Shown: positions 25,513 to 34,147, counted from the stretch's first letter. The stretch is 64,000 nucleotides of DNA from Gracilimonas sp040882225 (GCA_040882225.1 JBBEBR010000022.1:1-64000); one strand, 5' to 3'. Notes: generated by a model from the sequence alone, not told the origin. Numbers and translations: made by a program.

Positions 25513-26061
25513 CTATTCTACAGAGATTGGAGCAGCTATTCTTGTTGTTCCCCAATGAATATTCAGATCTGCTTCGTTATCAGATAGTTCATTGAAATAA
25601 ATCTCGAACCATTCGAGGTCAGAGCCTTCATCAACGGGAGCCGTTACACGAACCACATCCTGTGATTCATCATATTGTGTTCCCCATGAAAGCTTTTCAT
25701 TTAGTATGATTTCCCACTCATCTTCTCCGGGAATCGTATACATTGAATATGTTCCGGCTTCAACTTCTTCACCGCCGAACATTACATTATCTGAAAAAGT
25801 GATATTGGTTGATTCATTGGCTCCGGTTCTCCAGATTTGCCCGGTAGGTGCCAAATCAGAACCTTCTTCAAAATAAGTGCGGCCTTTGAGGGCGGGACGT
25901 CCATAAGTAACCGTAACAACAGTAGTTCCAATGGTCTGGCTAATTATCGCATTTGGACTTGGACGAGCGTTGTCATTACCTCGGTCTTGTGCGGTTAATG
26001 GAGCGGCGGCAAATAAAGCAATTAGAATAAATAGCGGTAAAATTCGCATGAAATATTTCAT
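25513..26061 (-). CDS. DUF2911 exported protein
   Basis: A 182-residue protein with a signal peptide (LPLFILIALFAAAPLTAQ, cleavage after TAQ). The DUF2911 core reads VTYGRPALKGR, then GQIWRTGANESTNITFS and GTYSMYTIPGEDEWEIILN. Members are periplasmic or outer-membrane beta proteins of unknown role in Bacteroidota and relatives. Start: the first of two ATGs (MKYFMRIL) is used. Lies 37 bp after the amidohydrolase gene, so probably an operon. Confidence 0.88.
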   Translation of the reverse strand: MKYFMRILPLFILIALFAAAPLTAQDRGNDNARPSPNAIISQTIGTTVVTVTYGRPALKGRTYFEEGSDLAPTGQIWRTGANESTNITFSDNVMFGGEEVEAGTYSMYTIPGEDEWEIILNEKLSWGTQYDESQDVVRVTAPVDEGSDLEWFEIYFNELSDNEADLNIHWGTTRIAAPISVE

Positions 26062-26098
26062 GATTTTATGGTTTAGTTGATGTTATCCGGTTAACTGC

Positions 26099-27205
26099 TT
26101 ATTTCTCCGGGAAAAGCGACCTGTCTATGCCAGGTATAACTCTGAGAGCATTTTTATAATACAATTTTTGTAACACTTCATCTGGTAAATCCAATCCATA
26201 CATTTTCCAGAAAGCATGGCGCTTGCGGTAGTAATCGGAATATTCATCGCTGCTTTCCAACACGCGGAAATACACATAGTACTCTTCAGGGCGCCAGGTG
26301 TCTTTGCCGAACATCACCCTGTCCTGATATTTGATGAACCATTCTTTAGCGAAACGCGGTTGTCTACCCAATTCAGCTAAGATTGCTCCAATTTCGGTGT
26401 ACACGTTGGGGAATTCATCCAAATGACGGCCCAGTTTTTCCAAGTCATTTGCCATCCAACCCATATGCGCATTGATGAAAGTAGTTTCAGGATGTTTACG
26501 AAATACATTCCATTGCTCGGCCATCACCACTTCCCAGCTTGGAAAACGTGTAGTATCGCCGCGATGGCGATCAGGGAAATTTTTCATTTCCAGCCAGCGC
26601 TCGTTTTTCTCATCTATAGGTTTCCAAAATTCAGCCGGCTCTCCGGTGTGGATGAGAACGGGCATCCCTAACTCACCTGCTTTTGCCCAAACCGGATCAA
26701 TTCGCGGATCATCTGTCTGCACACGATTCCCCTCTGAGTCGAGTACGGAAAGCCCCAGGTTCTTAAATATTTTTACGCCTTTTGCGCCATTCGTATAATC
26801 TTCCACCAGTTGATTTACAGCTCGTTCAGTCCAGTCAGGCTCATCAATTCCATCAAAATCTATATTGGCAAAAACGATGAATCTGCCGGGTGCCTGTTTC
26901 TCGGCCGCATCAACCATGGCTTTAAGTTGTTCTCCTGATCTCCCGCTCAAATTAACCATTACCTTCATGTTGAGGCTGTCCATTTCCGCAGCGATTGCTG
27001 AAAGGTCAGAGTCTGCCATCCGCCACTGATGATTGTGCACATCCACGAAAGGAAAACGAGCACTTTTAACTTGCTCGCCCGGAACCACAAGTGTTGATTG
27101 GGGATTGTATTCCTCGAAAGTCATGCTGGTATCAGGTGTTTGAGCGGATGCTGAAAAACTGCTGGAGAAGATTAAAGCTGCGAGTAAATAAATTGGTTTT
27201 TTCAT
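26099..27205 (-). CDS. Exported amidohydrolase-fold protein
   Basis: TIM-barrel metal hydrolase of the amidohydrolase-2 type, 368 residues, with a signal peptide (residues 1-21, ending ASAQ). FVDVHNHQW supplies the metal-binding HxH, FINAHMGW a later metal histidine, and VMFGKDTW the final aspartate. Relatives include decarboxylating and lactone-hydrolysing enzymes; substrate unknown. Probably periplasmic. First gene before DUF2911. Confidence 0.85.
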   Translation of the reverse strand: MKKPIYLLAALIFSSSFSASAQTPDTSMTFEEYNPQSTLVVPGEQVKSARFPFVDVHNHQWRMADSDLSAIAAEMDSLNMKVMVNLSGRSGEQLKAMVDAAEKQAPGRFIVFANIDFDGIDEPDWTERAVNQLVEDYTNGAKGVKIFKNLGLSVLDSEGNRVQTDDPRIDPVWAKAGELGMPVLIHTGEPAEFWKPIDEKNERWLEMKNFPDRHRGDTTRFPSWEVVMAEQWNVFRKHPETTFINAHMGWMANDLEKLGRHLDEFPNVYTEIGAILAELGRQPRFAKEWFIKYQDRVMFGKDTWRPEEYYVYFRVLESSDEYSDYYRKRHAFWKMYGLDLPDEVLQKLYYKNALRVIPGIDRSLFPEK

Positions 27206-27278
27206 ATCCCGATTATAAACAGAGAATCACTACAACACCAACATATTTTAGTGCAATCTTCATCCCCGCAAACAGAAT

Positions 27279-27893
27279 TCACTTGTTTTTTAACAGGTGG
27301 GAAAACTCCTTTTTGAATTTACTCACTTTTGGAGCGATGACAATCGAGCAATATCCTGCATTGGGATTATTCTCGAAGTAATTCTGATGATAATTTTCAG
27401 CTACGTAATAATTCTCGAGCGGCTGAATTTTGGTAACGATAGGATCATCCCATAAACCGGATTCATCTGTTCTCTTTAGCGACTCTTCCGCAATTATCTT
27501 CTGCTCATCATTATGGTAGAAGATTACTGAACGATACTGCGGGCCAACGTCATTTCCCTGCCGATTTAAAGTGGTGGGATTATGCGTGTGCCAAAGCACC
27601 TCAAGCAGTTCTTTGTAAGAAATAACGTCTGGGTTAAAGCGGATGCGGGCAACTTCGGCATGACCAGTTTTACCCCCGGTTACTTCTTTATAGGATGGAT
27701 TCTCCACATGCCCTCCCGAGTAGCCCGACTCCACATACTCAATTCCTTCAACTAGTTCATAGATTGCTTCAACGCACCAGAAACATCCGGCGCCAAATGT
27801 TGCTTCTTCCAATTTTTTCTCCGTTTGTTGTGCTAATAATGAAAATGATGAAAAGCTAAAAAAAAGTCCCGTAATAATGAATGATTTTAACAT
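27279..27893 (-). CDS. msrA: Peptide-methionine (S)-S-oxide reductase, exported
   Basis: Repairs oxidised methionine. ATFGAGCFWCVEAIYE carries the catalytic cysteine in GCFWC; SGYSGG and NYHQNYF are the other family motifs. An N-terminal signal peptide (FIITGLFFSFSSFSLLAQ) predicts periplasmic action. ATG at 27893 is chosen because GGAG lies 5 bp before it; the frame also stays open to a GTG at 27920, which lacks such a site. Confidence 0.95.
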   Translation of the reverse strand: MLKSFIITGLFFSFSSFSLLAQQTEKKLEEATFGAGCFWCVEAIYELVEGIEYVESGYSGGHVENPSYKEVTGGKTGHAEVARIRFNPDVISYKELLEVLWHTHNPTTLNRQGNDVGPQYRSVIFYHNDEQKIIAEESLKRTDESGLWDDPIVTKIQPLENYYVAENYHQNYFENNPNAGYCSIVIAPKVSKFKKEFSHLLKNK

Positions 27894-27954
27894 TGGTGCT
27901 CCGGTATAAATTGTTTTCACGAAATCAACTTTGTGGGAGTAACGTTCCCAACTA

Positions 27955-28104
27955 TTAATACGAAGGTAAGAAGCTTTTATGGTAATTCCGTCTGAAGTAA
28001 ATCTCGCCTACAGATGACTTGTTTCTCAGTAGAAAGAAAGCACCCATAAAGACTACAACGCAAATGGCTGTTATCACTTGGTTCATTTTCTTGTTTTGAT
28101 ACAT
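27955..28104 (-). CDS. Possible small membrane protein (49 aa)
   Basis: A 49-codon frame with ATG at 28104 preceded by a strong Shine-Dalgarno site (AGGTGA, 7 bp upstream). The translation has one clear membrane segment (VITAICVVVFMGAFFLL, residues 9-25) and a basic tail (RRNYHKSFLPSY). No family recognised. It shares the orientation of msrA and could be its upstream partner. The rest of the 27921-28569 gap holds the inverted-repeat element and the tRNA-Leu terminator. Confidence 0.45.
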   Translation of the reverse strand: MYQNKKMNQVITAICVVVFMGAFFLLRNKSSVGEIYFRRNYHKSFLPSY

Positions 28105-28240
28105 TTTTTCATCACCTAATTTGCATACATCACCAAATACATAATGACGAAGGAAGAAGAGAGCATGATGAGAAACTTTTTGTAATAGGAAGATTCCATA
28201 GAAATTGATTTCTGATTTTTCCTATAAAAAGTCTATTAGC

Positions 28241-28400
28241 AACCTGAGTTCGATTCTTAAAAATCACTTTCAGAAGTGAACAGGTTTATTTTGGAGAACC
28301 TGCGAGCGTCCGAAGGTCCTCGCAGCGTTCGGGCGCAACGAGGTTGCTTAAAGTGCTACGAACCGTGTATTTTAACAGGTTTTAGAATCGAACTCAGGTT
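28241..28400. repeat. 160-bp element with 17-bp perfect terminal inverted repeats
   Basis: AACCTGAGTTCGATTCT at 28241-28257 is the exact inverse of 28384-28400. The interior is unusually GC-rich and palindromic (GCGAGCGTCCGAAGG against CCTCGCAGCGTTCGG near 28306-28331). An internal unit GAGGTTGCTTAAAG recurs at about 28474-28487. A 64-codon frame runs through it but has no gene-like composition. It looks like a non-autonomous palindromic repeat. Confidence 0.7.
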
Positions 28401-28512
28401 AGCAGGAAAAAGAGTTCCTTATTGTCTGATTAGTAACAGCAGTTGTACCCTTTATCTGTACCTAAAATAATTTCGAGGTTGCTTAAAGAACGTACTACTC
28501 AAATTCGTGGAA

Positions 28513-28562
28513 ATAAAAAAAGCCCGCTAAAATGCTATGAACAAGCAATTTAACAGGCTTTT
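28513..28562 (-). terminator. Terminator after tRNA-Leu
   Basis: On the minus strand AAAGCCTGTTAAA pairs with TTTTAGCGGGCTTT (one G-T and one bulge) and is followed by a run of T. It starts 8 bp after the tRNA. Confidence 0.75.
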
Positions 28563-28569
28563 CACCAAG

Positions 28570-28653
28570 TGCTCACGAGAGGAGTCGAACCTCCACGGCC
28601 GTTAAGCCACACGCCCCTCAAGCGTGCGTGTCTACCAGTTCCACCACGTGAGC
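28570..28653 (-). tRNA. tRNA-Leu (anticodon GAG)
   Basis: Class II tRNA of 84 nt on the minus strand: acceptor GCTCACG with CGTGAGC, anticodon stem CACGC/GCGTG with loop TTGAGGG giving anticodon GAG. A long variable arm and T loop TTCGACT follow, with discriminator A at 28570. CCA is not encoded. Confidence 0.96.
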
Positions 28654-28712
28654 TTTTTTAGGAGGGGCAACAAAGATAGTGCTTTTGAGTTTCAAAATTC
28701 AATAATTTGAAA

Positions 28713-28744
28713 CAAAAAAACCCATCCAAATAATGAATGGGTTT
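28713..28744 (-). terminator. Terminator of the dnaA-to-TPR operon
   Basis: AAACCCAT (28718-28725) pairs with ATGGGTTT (28737-28744); on the minus strand seven T follow. Between it and the TPR stop codon lies a second, longer stem-loop: TTAGGCG (28780-28786) with CGCCTAA (28823-28829), and an inner ATCG/CGAT stem. Confidence 0.75.
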
Positions 28745-28847
28745 TGCTGAACAACATCCCTTCGGATATTAAATCAGGCTTAGGCGTATCGCTCTCTTTA
28801 CAGTATAGAGACGATTCCATTGCGCCTAAAGTTTGAAACGGGCTCAA

Positions 28848-29393
28848 TTATTTTTCTTCAAGCTGCCGCCGGGCATATTCATTATCAGGATCAATTTTTA
28901 GCGCCTGCTCGTAGTAGGTTTGCGCTTTGTCATCCTGACCTCCTTTCTTGATCATATCACCCATTAAAATCCAGTTTTCGGCATCTTTTGGATCTTTTTT
29001 AATGCGATTGATGAGGTATGGAATTGCATCAGGACCGCGGTCGGTCATCAGCATCAACAAAACTTTATTTCGATGAGCGGATGAAAGGTCACCCAGTTCT
29101 ATAGCTTTGTCGAAATCCTTTTCCGCTTTATCAAGCTGTTCTTTTTGCATGAAAAGGTGCCCGCGTAGATTATGATAAACCGCGTTGTCGTCGGCAAATT
29201 CAAGGGCTTTCTCGATGGCGGTAATGCTGATATCCCACTGATTAAGCTGCTGCATCACCAAAGATTCCAGGTAAAAGGCCTCGTGAGAATCAGGCTGTTC
29301 CTCCTGTAATTCACGGGCTACATCCAGCGCGTAATCAATTTCCTTTTCCTGTAGTAATTCAAATCCCTTGTTTAGTTTTTCTTCGAAATTCAT
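28848..29393 (-). CDS. Tetratricopeptide repeat protein
   Basis: A 181-residue soluble all-helical protein with about four to five TPR units, clearest at residues 51-84 (AIEKALEFADDNAVYHNLRG), 85-118 (DKAEKDFDKAIELGD) and 150-180 (DKAQTYYEQALKIDPDN). No signal peptide. TPR proteins scaffold protein contacts; the partner is unknown. Last gene of the dnaA-led operon, 3 bp after the DUF4834 gene. Confidence 0.88.
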   Translation of the reverse strand: MNFEEKLNKGFELLQEKEIDYALDVARELQEEQPDSHEAFYLESLVMQQLNQWDISITAIEKALEFADDNAVYHNLRGHLFMQKEQLDKAEKDFDKAIELGDLSSAHRNKVLLMLMTDRGPDAIPYLINRIKKDPKDAENWILMGDMIKKGGQDDKAQTYYEQALKIDPDNEYARRQLEEK

Positions 29394-29396
29394 GGT

Positions 29397-29588
29397 TTAT
29401 TTTTCTTTTTCTGAGAGGTCTTCAAATTCGGCATCTTCTATCTGGTCAAAATTTTTCCGGCGTGAATTCCCTCTTCCAGAGGAAAAAGGATTAAAATGGT
29501 TCTGCCGTTTACTGGCAGGCAAAAACAGCCGGTTTATGAACCTGATAACAAAGAAGAATGCAATGATAAATAATAAAAACTTTAGCAT
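29397..29588 (-). CDS. DUF4834 small membrane protein (63 aa)
   Basis: A 63-residue protein with a single N-terminal membrane helix (LKFLLFIIAFFFVIRFINRLF, about 2-22) and a basic then acidic cytoplasmic tail, the pattern of DUF4834. Function unknown. It lies 2 bp after the kinase gene and 3 bp before the TPR gene, so it is firmly part of the operon. Confidence 0.8.
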   Translation of the reverse strand: MLKFLLFIIAFFFVIRFINRLFLPASKRQNHFNPFSSGRGNSRRKNFDQIEDAEFEDLSEKEK

Positions 29589-29590
29589 TG

Positions 29591-30232
29591 TCAGGGTGCT
29601 ATATGCAAATGTGTATTAGTGTGAATAGGTTTTTCAAAAATCTGTTCCTCGATATACAAAAGGTGCTCTTCATTATTTACAAAATCGATTTCCGTAGCAT
29701 TTAAAATGATAAGGGGAGATCTTGTATAGTGATGGAAAAAATGGTTGTAAGCGTCATTAAGCTCCTGAATATATTCGCGCGTAATATGGCGTTCATAGTG
29801 CCGGTCTCGCAAGTTGATATTTTCCATTAAGCGGTCAACTGATGACTGAATGAAAATTATAAGCCCCGGTTGCGCTGCAATTCCCGTCATGATATTAAAT
29901 ACATTATCATAAAGCGCCATTTCATCTTGATCAAGATTAAGCCGGGCGAAAATCCGATCTTTTTCAAAAATATAATCGGAGATGGTAAACTGATGAAACA
30001 AATCCTGGCTCATCATATTTTGTTGCTGCTTAAAACGGCTTGCCAAAAAAGCTAACTGCGTTTGGAAGGCATAACGTTCGCGGTCTTCATAAAATTTCGG
30101 CAGAAAAGGATTGTCTTCAAACTCCTCCAAAACCAGCCGAGCGTTTCTGCGATCAGCAAGCATCGTAGCCAGCGAGGTTTTTCCCGCCCCAATCACTCCT
30201 TCAATAGCAATAAAATCAAATTGGTTTGGCAT
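29591..30232 (-). CDS. Deoxynucleoside kinase
   Basis: Phosphorylates deoxynucleosides in the salvage pathway. The 213 residues have the P-loop GVIGAGKTSLA (13-23) and LEEFEDNPFLPKFYED with the substrate-binding glutamate. FLASRFKQQQ and a DRIFARLNL segment like the DR(S/Y) region of the dCK/dGK family follow. Whether it prefers dA, dG or dC is not visible. Sits in the dnaA-folB-folK operon, linking nucleotide supply with replication and folate genes. Confidence 0.9.
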   Translation of the reverse strand: MPNQFDFIAIEGVIGAGKTSLATMLADRRNARLVLEEFEDNPFLPKFYEDRERYAFQTQLAFLASRFKQQQNMMSQDLFHQFTISDYIFEKDRIFARLNLDQDEMALYDNVFNIMTGIAAQPGLIIFIQSSVDRLMENINLRDRHYERHITREYIQELNDAYNHFFHHYTRSPLIILNATEIDFVNNEEHLLYIEEQIFEKPIHTNTHLHIAP

Positions 30233-30235
30233 TAG

Positions 30236-30724
30236 CTACCAGTTCAATGTTGTCTTTGAAATTTGTATTTGTGGCGCCTGATTAATCATTTCATCAATAT
30301 GTTGAGCAGAAACCGGATCTTTCCAATCAGGGAAAATGTCCTTCAAAGGTGCCAGCACAAACATTCGCTGGCGGTATTCCTGATGGGGAATGATAAGGTT
30401 ATCTGTTTCAATGACCAAGTTATCCCAGGCAATTATGTCGAGGTCTATTGTGCGGGCAGTCCATTTTGGATAGCGGGAGGGACGGCCCTGTTTTTTTTCC
30501 TGGGTTTTCAAAAGTTCAAGCAGCTCTGCGGAAGTTTTTTGTGTCTGAATTCCAATTACCGCATTTAGAAAATCATTTTCTGAAGGGCCCACCGGTTCTG
30601 AAGTGTAAATAGGTGAGGCTATTATTTTTGAATCAGAAATAGAGGCTAAAAACGCATGCGCTTCCAGAAGCTGCTGGTGAGGATTATTCAGGTTTGAGCC
30701 AAGGGCTATCACTACCTGGGCCAT
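30236..30724 (-). CDS. folK: 2-amino-4-hydroxy-6-hydroxymethyldihydropteridine pyrophosphokinase
   Basis: Folate pathway enzyme of 162 residues. ALGSNLNNP is the family start, GPSENDFLNAV the pterin loop and ARTIDLDIIAWDN the metal- and ATP-binding signature. Overlaps the upstream folB by 13 bp, so the two consecutive pathway steps are translationally coupled. Confidence 0.95.
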   Translation of the reverse strand: MAQVVIALGSNLNNPHQQLLEAHAFLASISDSKIIASPIYTSEPVGPSENDFLNAVIGIQTQKTSAELLELLKTQEKKQGRPSRYPKWTARTIDLDIIAWDNLVIETDNLIIPHQEYRQRMFVLAPLKDIFPDWKDPVSAQHIDEMINQAPQIQISKTTLNW

Positions 30725-31068
30725 GACATGCTCGCTTCGGTAAATTTTGTTTTTTGATGAACAGGAGGGTTCAACTTCCGAACTTTTACCTGAAAATCTG
30801 AAAGTTCAAATTCGCCGGAAATTTTTGTGCCGATTTGAAATGCGAGATGCTCAATAAGATTTACCGAATTCGCCATCATAACTTCGCTCACTATCTGATG
30901 AATACGGGCATAATTGATGGCGTCAGCGAAGTCGTCACTTTTAGCGGCTTTTGAAAGATCCGAGTGAATAAACACGTCTACTTCAAAATCATTTCCGTGT
31001 TCTTTTTCATGTTCATCCACACCATGAAAAGCGTGAAATTCCATCCCTTGTATGCTAAGGGTATCCAT
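30712..31068 (-). CDS. folB: Dihydroneopterin aldolase
   Basis: Converts dihydroneopterin to hydroxymethyldihydropterin, the substrate of FolK. The 118 residues carry FHAFHGVDEHEKEHGNDFEVDV at the N-terminus with the substrate-binding glutamate, and NLIEHLAFQIG in the second half. Two bp downstream of dnaA and overlapping folK. Confidence 0.94.
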   Translation of the reverse strand: MDTLSIQGMEFHAFHGVDEHEKEHGNDFEVDVFIHSDLSKAAKSDDFADAINYARIHQIVSEVMMANSVNLIEHLAFQIGTKISGEFELSDFQVKVRKLNPPVHQKTKFTEASMSWPR

Positions 31069-31070
31069 GG

Positions 31071-32516
31071 CTAAAGGCTGGCTACTTCAATGCGCTGATG
31101 AAGCTCTTCAATCAAGCGTTTGTGCTTGGGGCTGGTAGTAATACGTTCTTCTATGGTAGAAATGGCGTGAATTACAGTGGAATGATCGCGGCCGCCAAAA
31201 TGCAAACCGATGGTTTTCAAACTGGATTTTGTGAATTTTTTGGAGAGATACATTGCAACCTGCCGCGCTTCTACTATTTCCTGTTTCCGGGTTTTCTCCC
31301 TCACTTTGTTGGCATCAATTCCGAAATAATCGCATACAAAATTTTGTATAGATTCAATGGATATCTGAGTGTGTGATTCTTTCACCATATCTTTTAGCAC
31401 ACGTTTTGCCATCGCCAAATCCACTTCATCAATGCTTTGTAATGAAGCGTGTGCTAAAAGTTTGATAACCGCCCCTTCCAAATCTCTTACATTTGATTTA
31501 AAGTTGTGAGCGATGAATTCTATAATCTGAGGATCAATTTCAATACCGTTATCATTGGCTTTGCGTTCCAAAATAGCATAACGGGTTTCGTACTCCGGCA
31601 TTTTTAGGTCGGCGCTCAATCCCCAGCCAAACCGGGAAATCAAACGTTCTTCAATATCAGGAACATCTTTTGGAGCGCGATCACTGCTCAGGATAATTTG
31701 CTTTCCATCCTGATGAAGCGCGTTAAAAATATGAAAGAATTCTTCCTGTGTTTTTTCCTTACCACTGAAGAACTGAATATCGTCCACCATCAACACGTCA
31801 ATATTACGATAGAACATGGAGAATTCGCTGGCGCGATTATTCCGGATGGCGTGAACAAATTCGTTAGTAAAAGCTTCCGATGATATATAAAGAACGGACT
31901 TCTCTTCGCCGAACTTTTCTTTGATTTTATTGCCGATACTTTGCACAAGATGCGTTTTTCCCAATCCCGTTGGCCCGTATACAAAAAATGGATTAAAGGA
32001 ATTGCTTCCGGGATTGTCGGCGATAGCCATGGCGGCAGAACGCGCAAGGCGGTTGCAATCTCCCTCAATAAATCGGTCGAACACGTAATTGTTATTCAGG
32101 TTCGAGTCGATTTTTGTTTTTTTAATGCCGGGGATTACAAAAGGGTTCTCGATTCGGTCGGGATAATAATCGTGATAGCCGTTAGATTCCTGCGGTTTCA
32201 CGGGCCCCATTGGGCGTTGGGGCATTCGAACAGAACGATTATTTTCAAACTGATCTGACTTCTGCATAACAATAGAGTACTCAAGTTTGCCCTCAGGACC
32301 AAGAATTTTTGCCAATGTTGAGCGAAGCATAGTATAGTAATGTTCCTCTAACCACTCGTACCAAAACTGGCTGGGCACTTGAATGGTGAGCGTACTCTCT
32401 TTTAATGACACCGGCGTAATCGGTTCAAACCAGGATTTGTACTTCTGGTAACTAATATTGTCCTTAATAATATCAAGGCACTTTTCCCATGCCAATTCAG
32501 CCGATAACACGTGCAA
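31071..32516 (-). CDS. dnaA: Chromosomal replication initiator DnaA
   Basis: Binds DnaA boxes and opens the origin. The 481 residues have domain I (LAWEKCLDIIKDNISYQKYKSWF) and a variable linker to about 125. The AAA+ domain follows, with VYGPTGLGKTHL and DVLMVDDIQFF, and then the DNA-binding domain IV ending FGGRDHSTVIHAI. The start is TTG at 32516 or GTG at 32510; the GTG has a better-spaced GGGA upstream. First gene of an operon with folB, folK, dNK, DUF4834 and TPR. The upstream spacer carries DnaA boxes. Confidence 0.97.
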   Translation of the reverse strand: MHVLSAELAWEKCLDIIKDNISYQKYKSWFEPITPVSLKESTLTIQVPSQFWYEWLEEHYYTMLRSTLAKILGPEGKLEYSIVMQKSDQFENNRSVRMPQRPMGPVKPQESNGYHDYYPDRIENPFVIPGIKKTKIDSNLNNNYVFDRFIEGDCNRLARSAAMAIADNPGSNSFNPFFVYGPTGLGKTHLVQSIGNKIKEKFGEEKSVLYISSEAFTNEFVHAIRNNRASEFSMFYRNIDVLMVDDIQFFSGKEKTQEEFFHIFNALHQDGKQIILSSDRAPKDVPDIEERLISRFGWGLSADLKMPEYETRYAILERKANDNGIEIDPQIIEFIAHNFKSNVRDLEGAVIKLLAHASLQSIDEVDLAMAKRVLKDMVKESHTQISIESIQNFVCDYFGIDANKVREKTRKQEIVEARQVAMYLSKKFTKSSLKTIGLHFGGRDHSTVIHAISTIEERITTSPKHKRLIEELHQRIEVASL

Positions 32517-32890
32517 TTTCCCAGTCCCCCCCTTAGGTGAAGGCTTTAGTTATAAGATCAATTCAGAGCCAGTTATCCACAAAAAAATATGATAACTCCC
32601 ATTTTCTCTGCGGGTGAAAATGCCGATTTCTTTTGCACATGTCAAACAAAGAAATTGTTGATTTCAAAAAGTTATCCACAATTATAAATACCCCGCAACT
32701 CAATGCAAGGCAATGGATTGTGAAAAAACATAAAAAATTTAAAATTCTTCCTTGACAGTACACAACATTGCCGTAACAATGAATTAACCTTAGTCAACCA
32801 AATCCAAAACAGTGCTAAAATATTTTTACACAAGTTTTCCACATTTACATTTGATTTAATGAAACCGTGGAGAAGTGCAAATTTATCTTT
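32517..32890. other. Candidate replication origin (oriC) / dnaA control region
   Basis: A 374-bp gene-free spacer between prmC and dnaA. Two perfect DnaA boxes TTATCCACA are at 32573-32581 and 32672-32680. There is a near match TTTTCCACA at 32835-32843 and an opposite-strand TGTGAAAAA at 32719-32727 that fits the loose consensus TTWTNCACA. Very A+T-rich blocks (about 32680-32700 and 32727-32750) could be the unwinding element. Such a cluster next to dnaA is the usual oriC arrangement; it could instead be only the autoregulated dnaA promoter. Confidence 0.6.
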
Positions 32891-33757
32891 TTATTTTTTT
32901 CGATTTGCTGATAAAAATCTTGCTTTTTCACTGTAATCTTGAATGAGGGAAGCCTTCCAGTTTTTACTCTCGAAAATGGCCTTCACTTCGTGGGCATAAT
33001 TCTCGTGTAGCTCAAGATAAACGTTGCCATTCTTTGAAAGATGATTAGCCGAAAATTGTTCTATTGCACCATACATCTTTTCAGTGGATGAGCAGAAAAG
33101 TGCAAGCTCTGGTTCATACAGTTTTACTTCTTTATCCAGCCCTTCTTTTTCGGCAGGTAAAATATACGGCGGGTTAGAAATAATCAGATCGAATTTCATT
33201 TCTTTGGGAAAAGCCTGCGGAGTGAAAATATCATCTTCAGCAAAATTCACATCTGTTTTATTCAACTCCGCATTTTGGCGGGCGATTCCCAGCGCTTCTG
33301 AAGAAACATCGGTAGCGAAGACTTCCCATTTTGTTCGTGAGTTTTTTAAAGCGATGGGAATACACCCCGATCCTGTTCCAATGTCAAGTACTTTGAGCGC
33401 AGACTCCTCCTTATGATTCTGGAGAATAAGCTCTACCAGCTGTTCAGTTTCCTGCCGGGGGATAAGCACACCGGGTTCCACTTTCATCTTAACCTGATGA
33501 AAATCCGTTTCTCCTGTAATGTATTGTAGCGGTTCGTGCAGAGCTCGTCTTTTTATGAGCGGCTTTAAATCAGCAAGCTCTTCCGTAGATAGCGGACGAT
33601 CGTAAGCCAGATATAAATCTAATCTTTTGGCAGAAAGTACATAAGCTAACAGCCATTCAATACTTAGGCGGGGAGACTTAACTTCCTTTTCTGCGAAGAA
33701 TTCTGTTGCCCATTCCAACATCGAAAGAACCGTCCAAACGGAGGGAACTTTGGGCAT
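32891..33757 (-). CDS. prmC: Release factor glutamine N5-methyltransferase
   Basis: Methylates the GGQ glutamine of RF1/RF2. The 288 residues have the N-terminal helical domain, LIPRQETEQLVELIL, the SAM motif LDIGTGSGCIPIAL and the catalytic ISNPPYI. Lies 3 bp after the 128-aa gene in the same direction and 374 bp before dnaA. Confidence 0.95.
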   Translation of the reverse strand: MPKVPSVWTVLSMLEWATEFFAEKEVKSPRLSIEWLLAYVLSAKRLDLYLAYDRPLSTEELADLKPLIKRRALHEPLQYITGETDFHQVKMKVEPGVLIPRQETEQLVELILQNHKEESALKVLDIGTGSGCIPIALKNSRTKWEVFATDVSSEALGIARQNAELNKTDVNFAEDDIFTPQAFPKEMKFDLIISNPPYILPAEKEGLDKEVKLYEPELALFCSSTEKMYGAIEQFSANHLSKNGNVYLELHENYAHEVKAIFESKNWKASLIQDYSEKARFLSANRKK

Positions 33758-33760
33758 TTA

Positions 33761-34147
33761 TCAATTTTCCTCAGTTTCTTTTGGAGGTTGTTCTTCTTGA
33801 AGGGTAAGGCCGTGGCGTTTTGTGAAATCCAGAATAAAATCAATAACAGTAGATTCTACATTTCTTTCTTCAGATAATGAACTGCCTCTGAAGCCCATTC
33901 GGCCACCCGTCTTTTTGAGAACAATTTTATTATGCTTGCCTGAACTCTCAAGAATGCAAGTTAGCGTTACGCTGGAATTGATTTGTTTTTCATATTCCTC
34001 GTAAACGGCAACATATATGGTTTCTGAACTGCCTTCCGGAGAATATTCATACAAAAACTTTGGGGCATGTTCTTTAAATAAAGTTGTCGACATTCTGCGA
34101 AGCGTTGCAGTTGGGCCGAATACAAAATAAGTTGAATGTGAATTCAT
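33761..34147 (-). CDS. Hypothetical protein (128 aa)
   Basis: Soluble protein of 128 residues with alternating strand-like segments (TIYVAVYEEYEKQ, VTLTCILESSGKHNKIVLKKTGG) and a C-terminal helix (VESTVIDFILDFTKRHG). An acidic, proline-containing tail follows. No family recognised and no signal peptide. The 3-bp gap to prmC makes an operon likely. Confidence 0.7.
   Translation of the reverse strand: MNSHSTYFVFGPTATLRRMSTTLFKEHAPKFLYEYSPEGSSETIYVAVYEEYEKQINSSVTLTCILESSGKHNKIVLKKTGGRMGFRGSSLSEERNVESTVIDFILDFTKRHGLTLQEEQPPKETEEN

Noticed and set aside
28276..28470. 64-codon plus-strand frame
   Set aside because: It lies inside and just beyond the 160-bp inverted-repeat element; the frame is a by-product of the palindrome.
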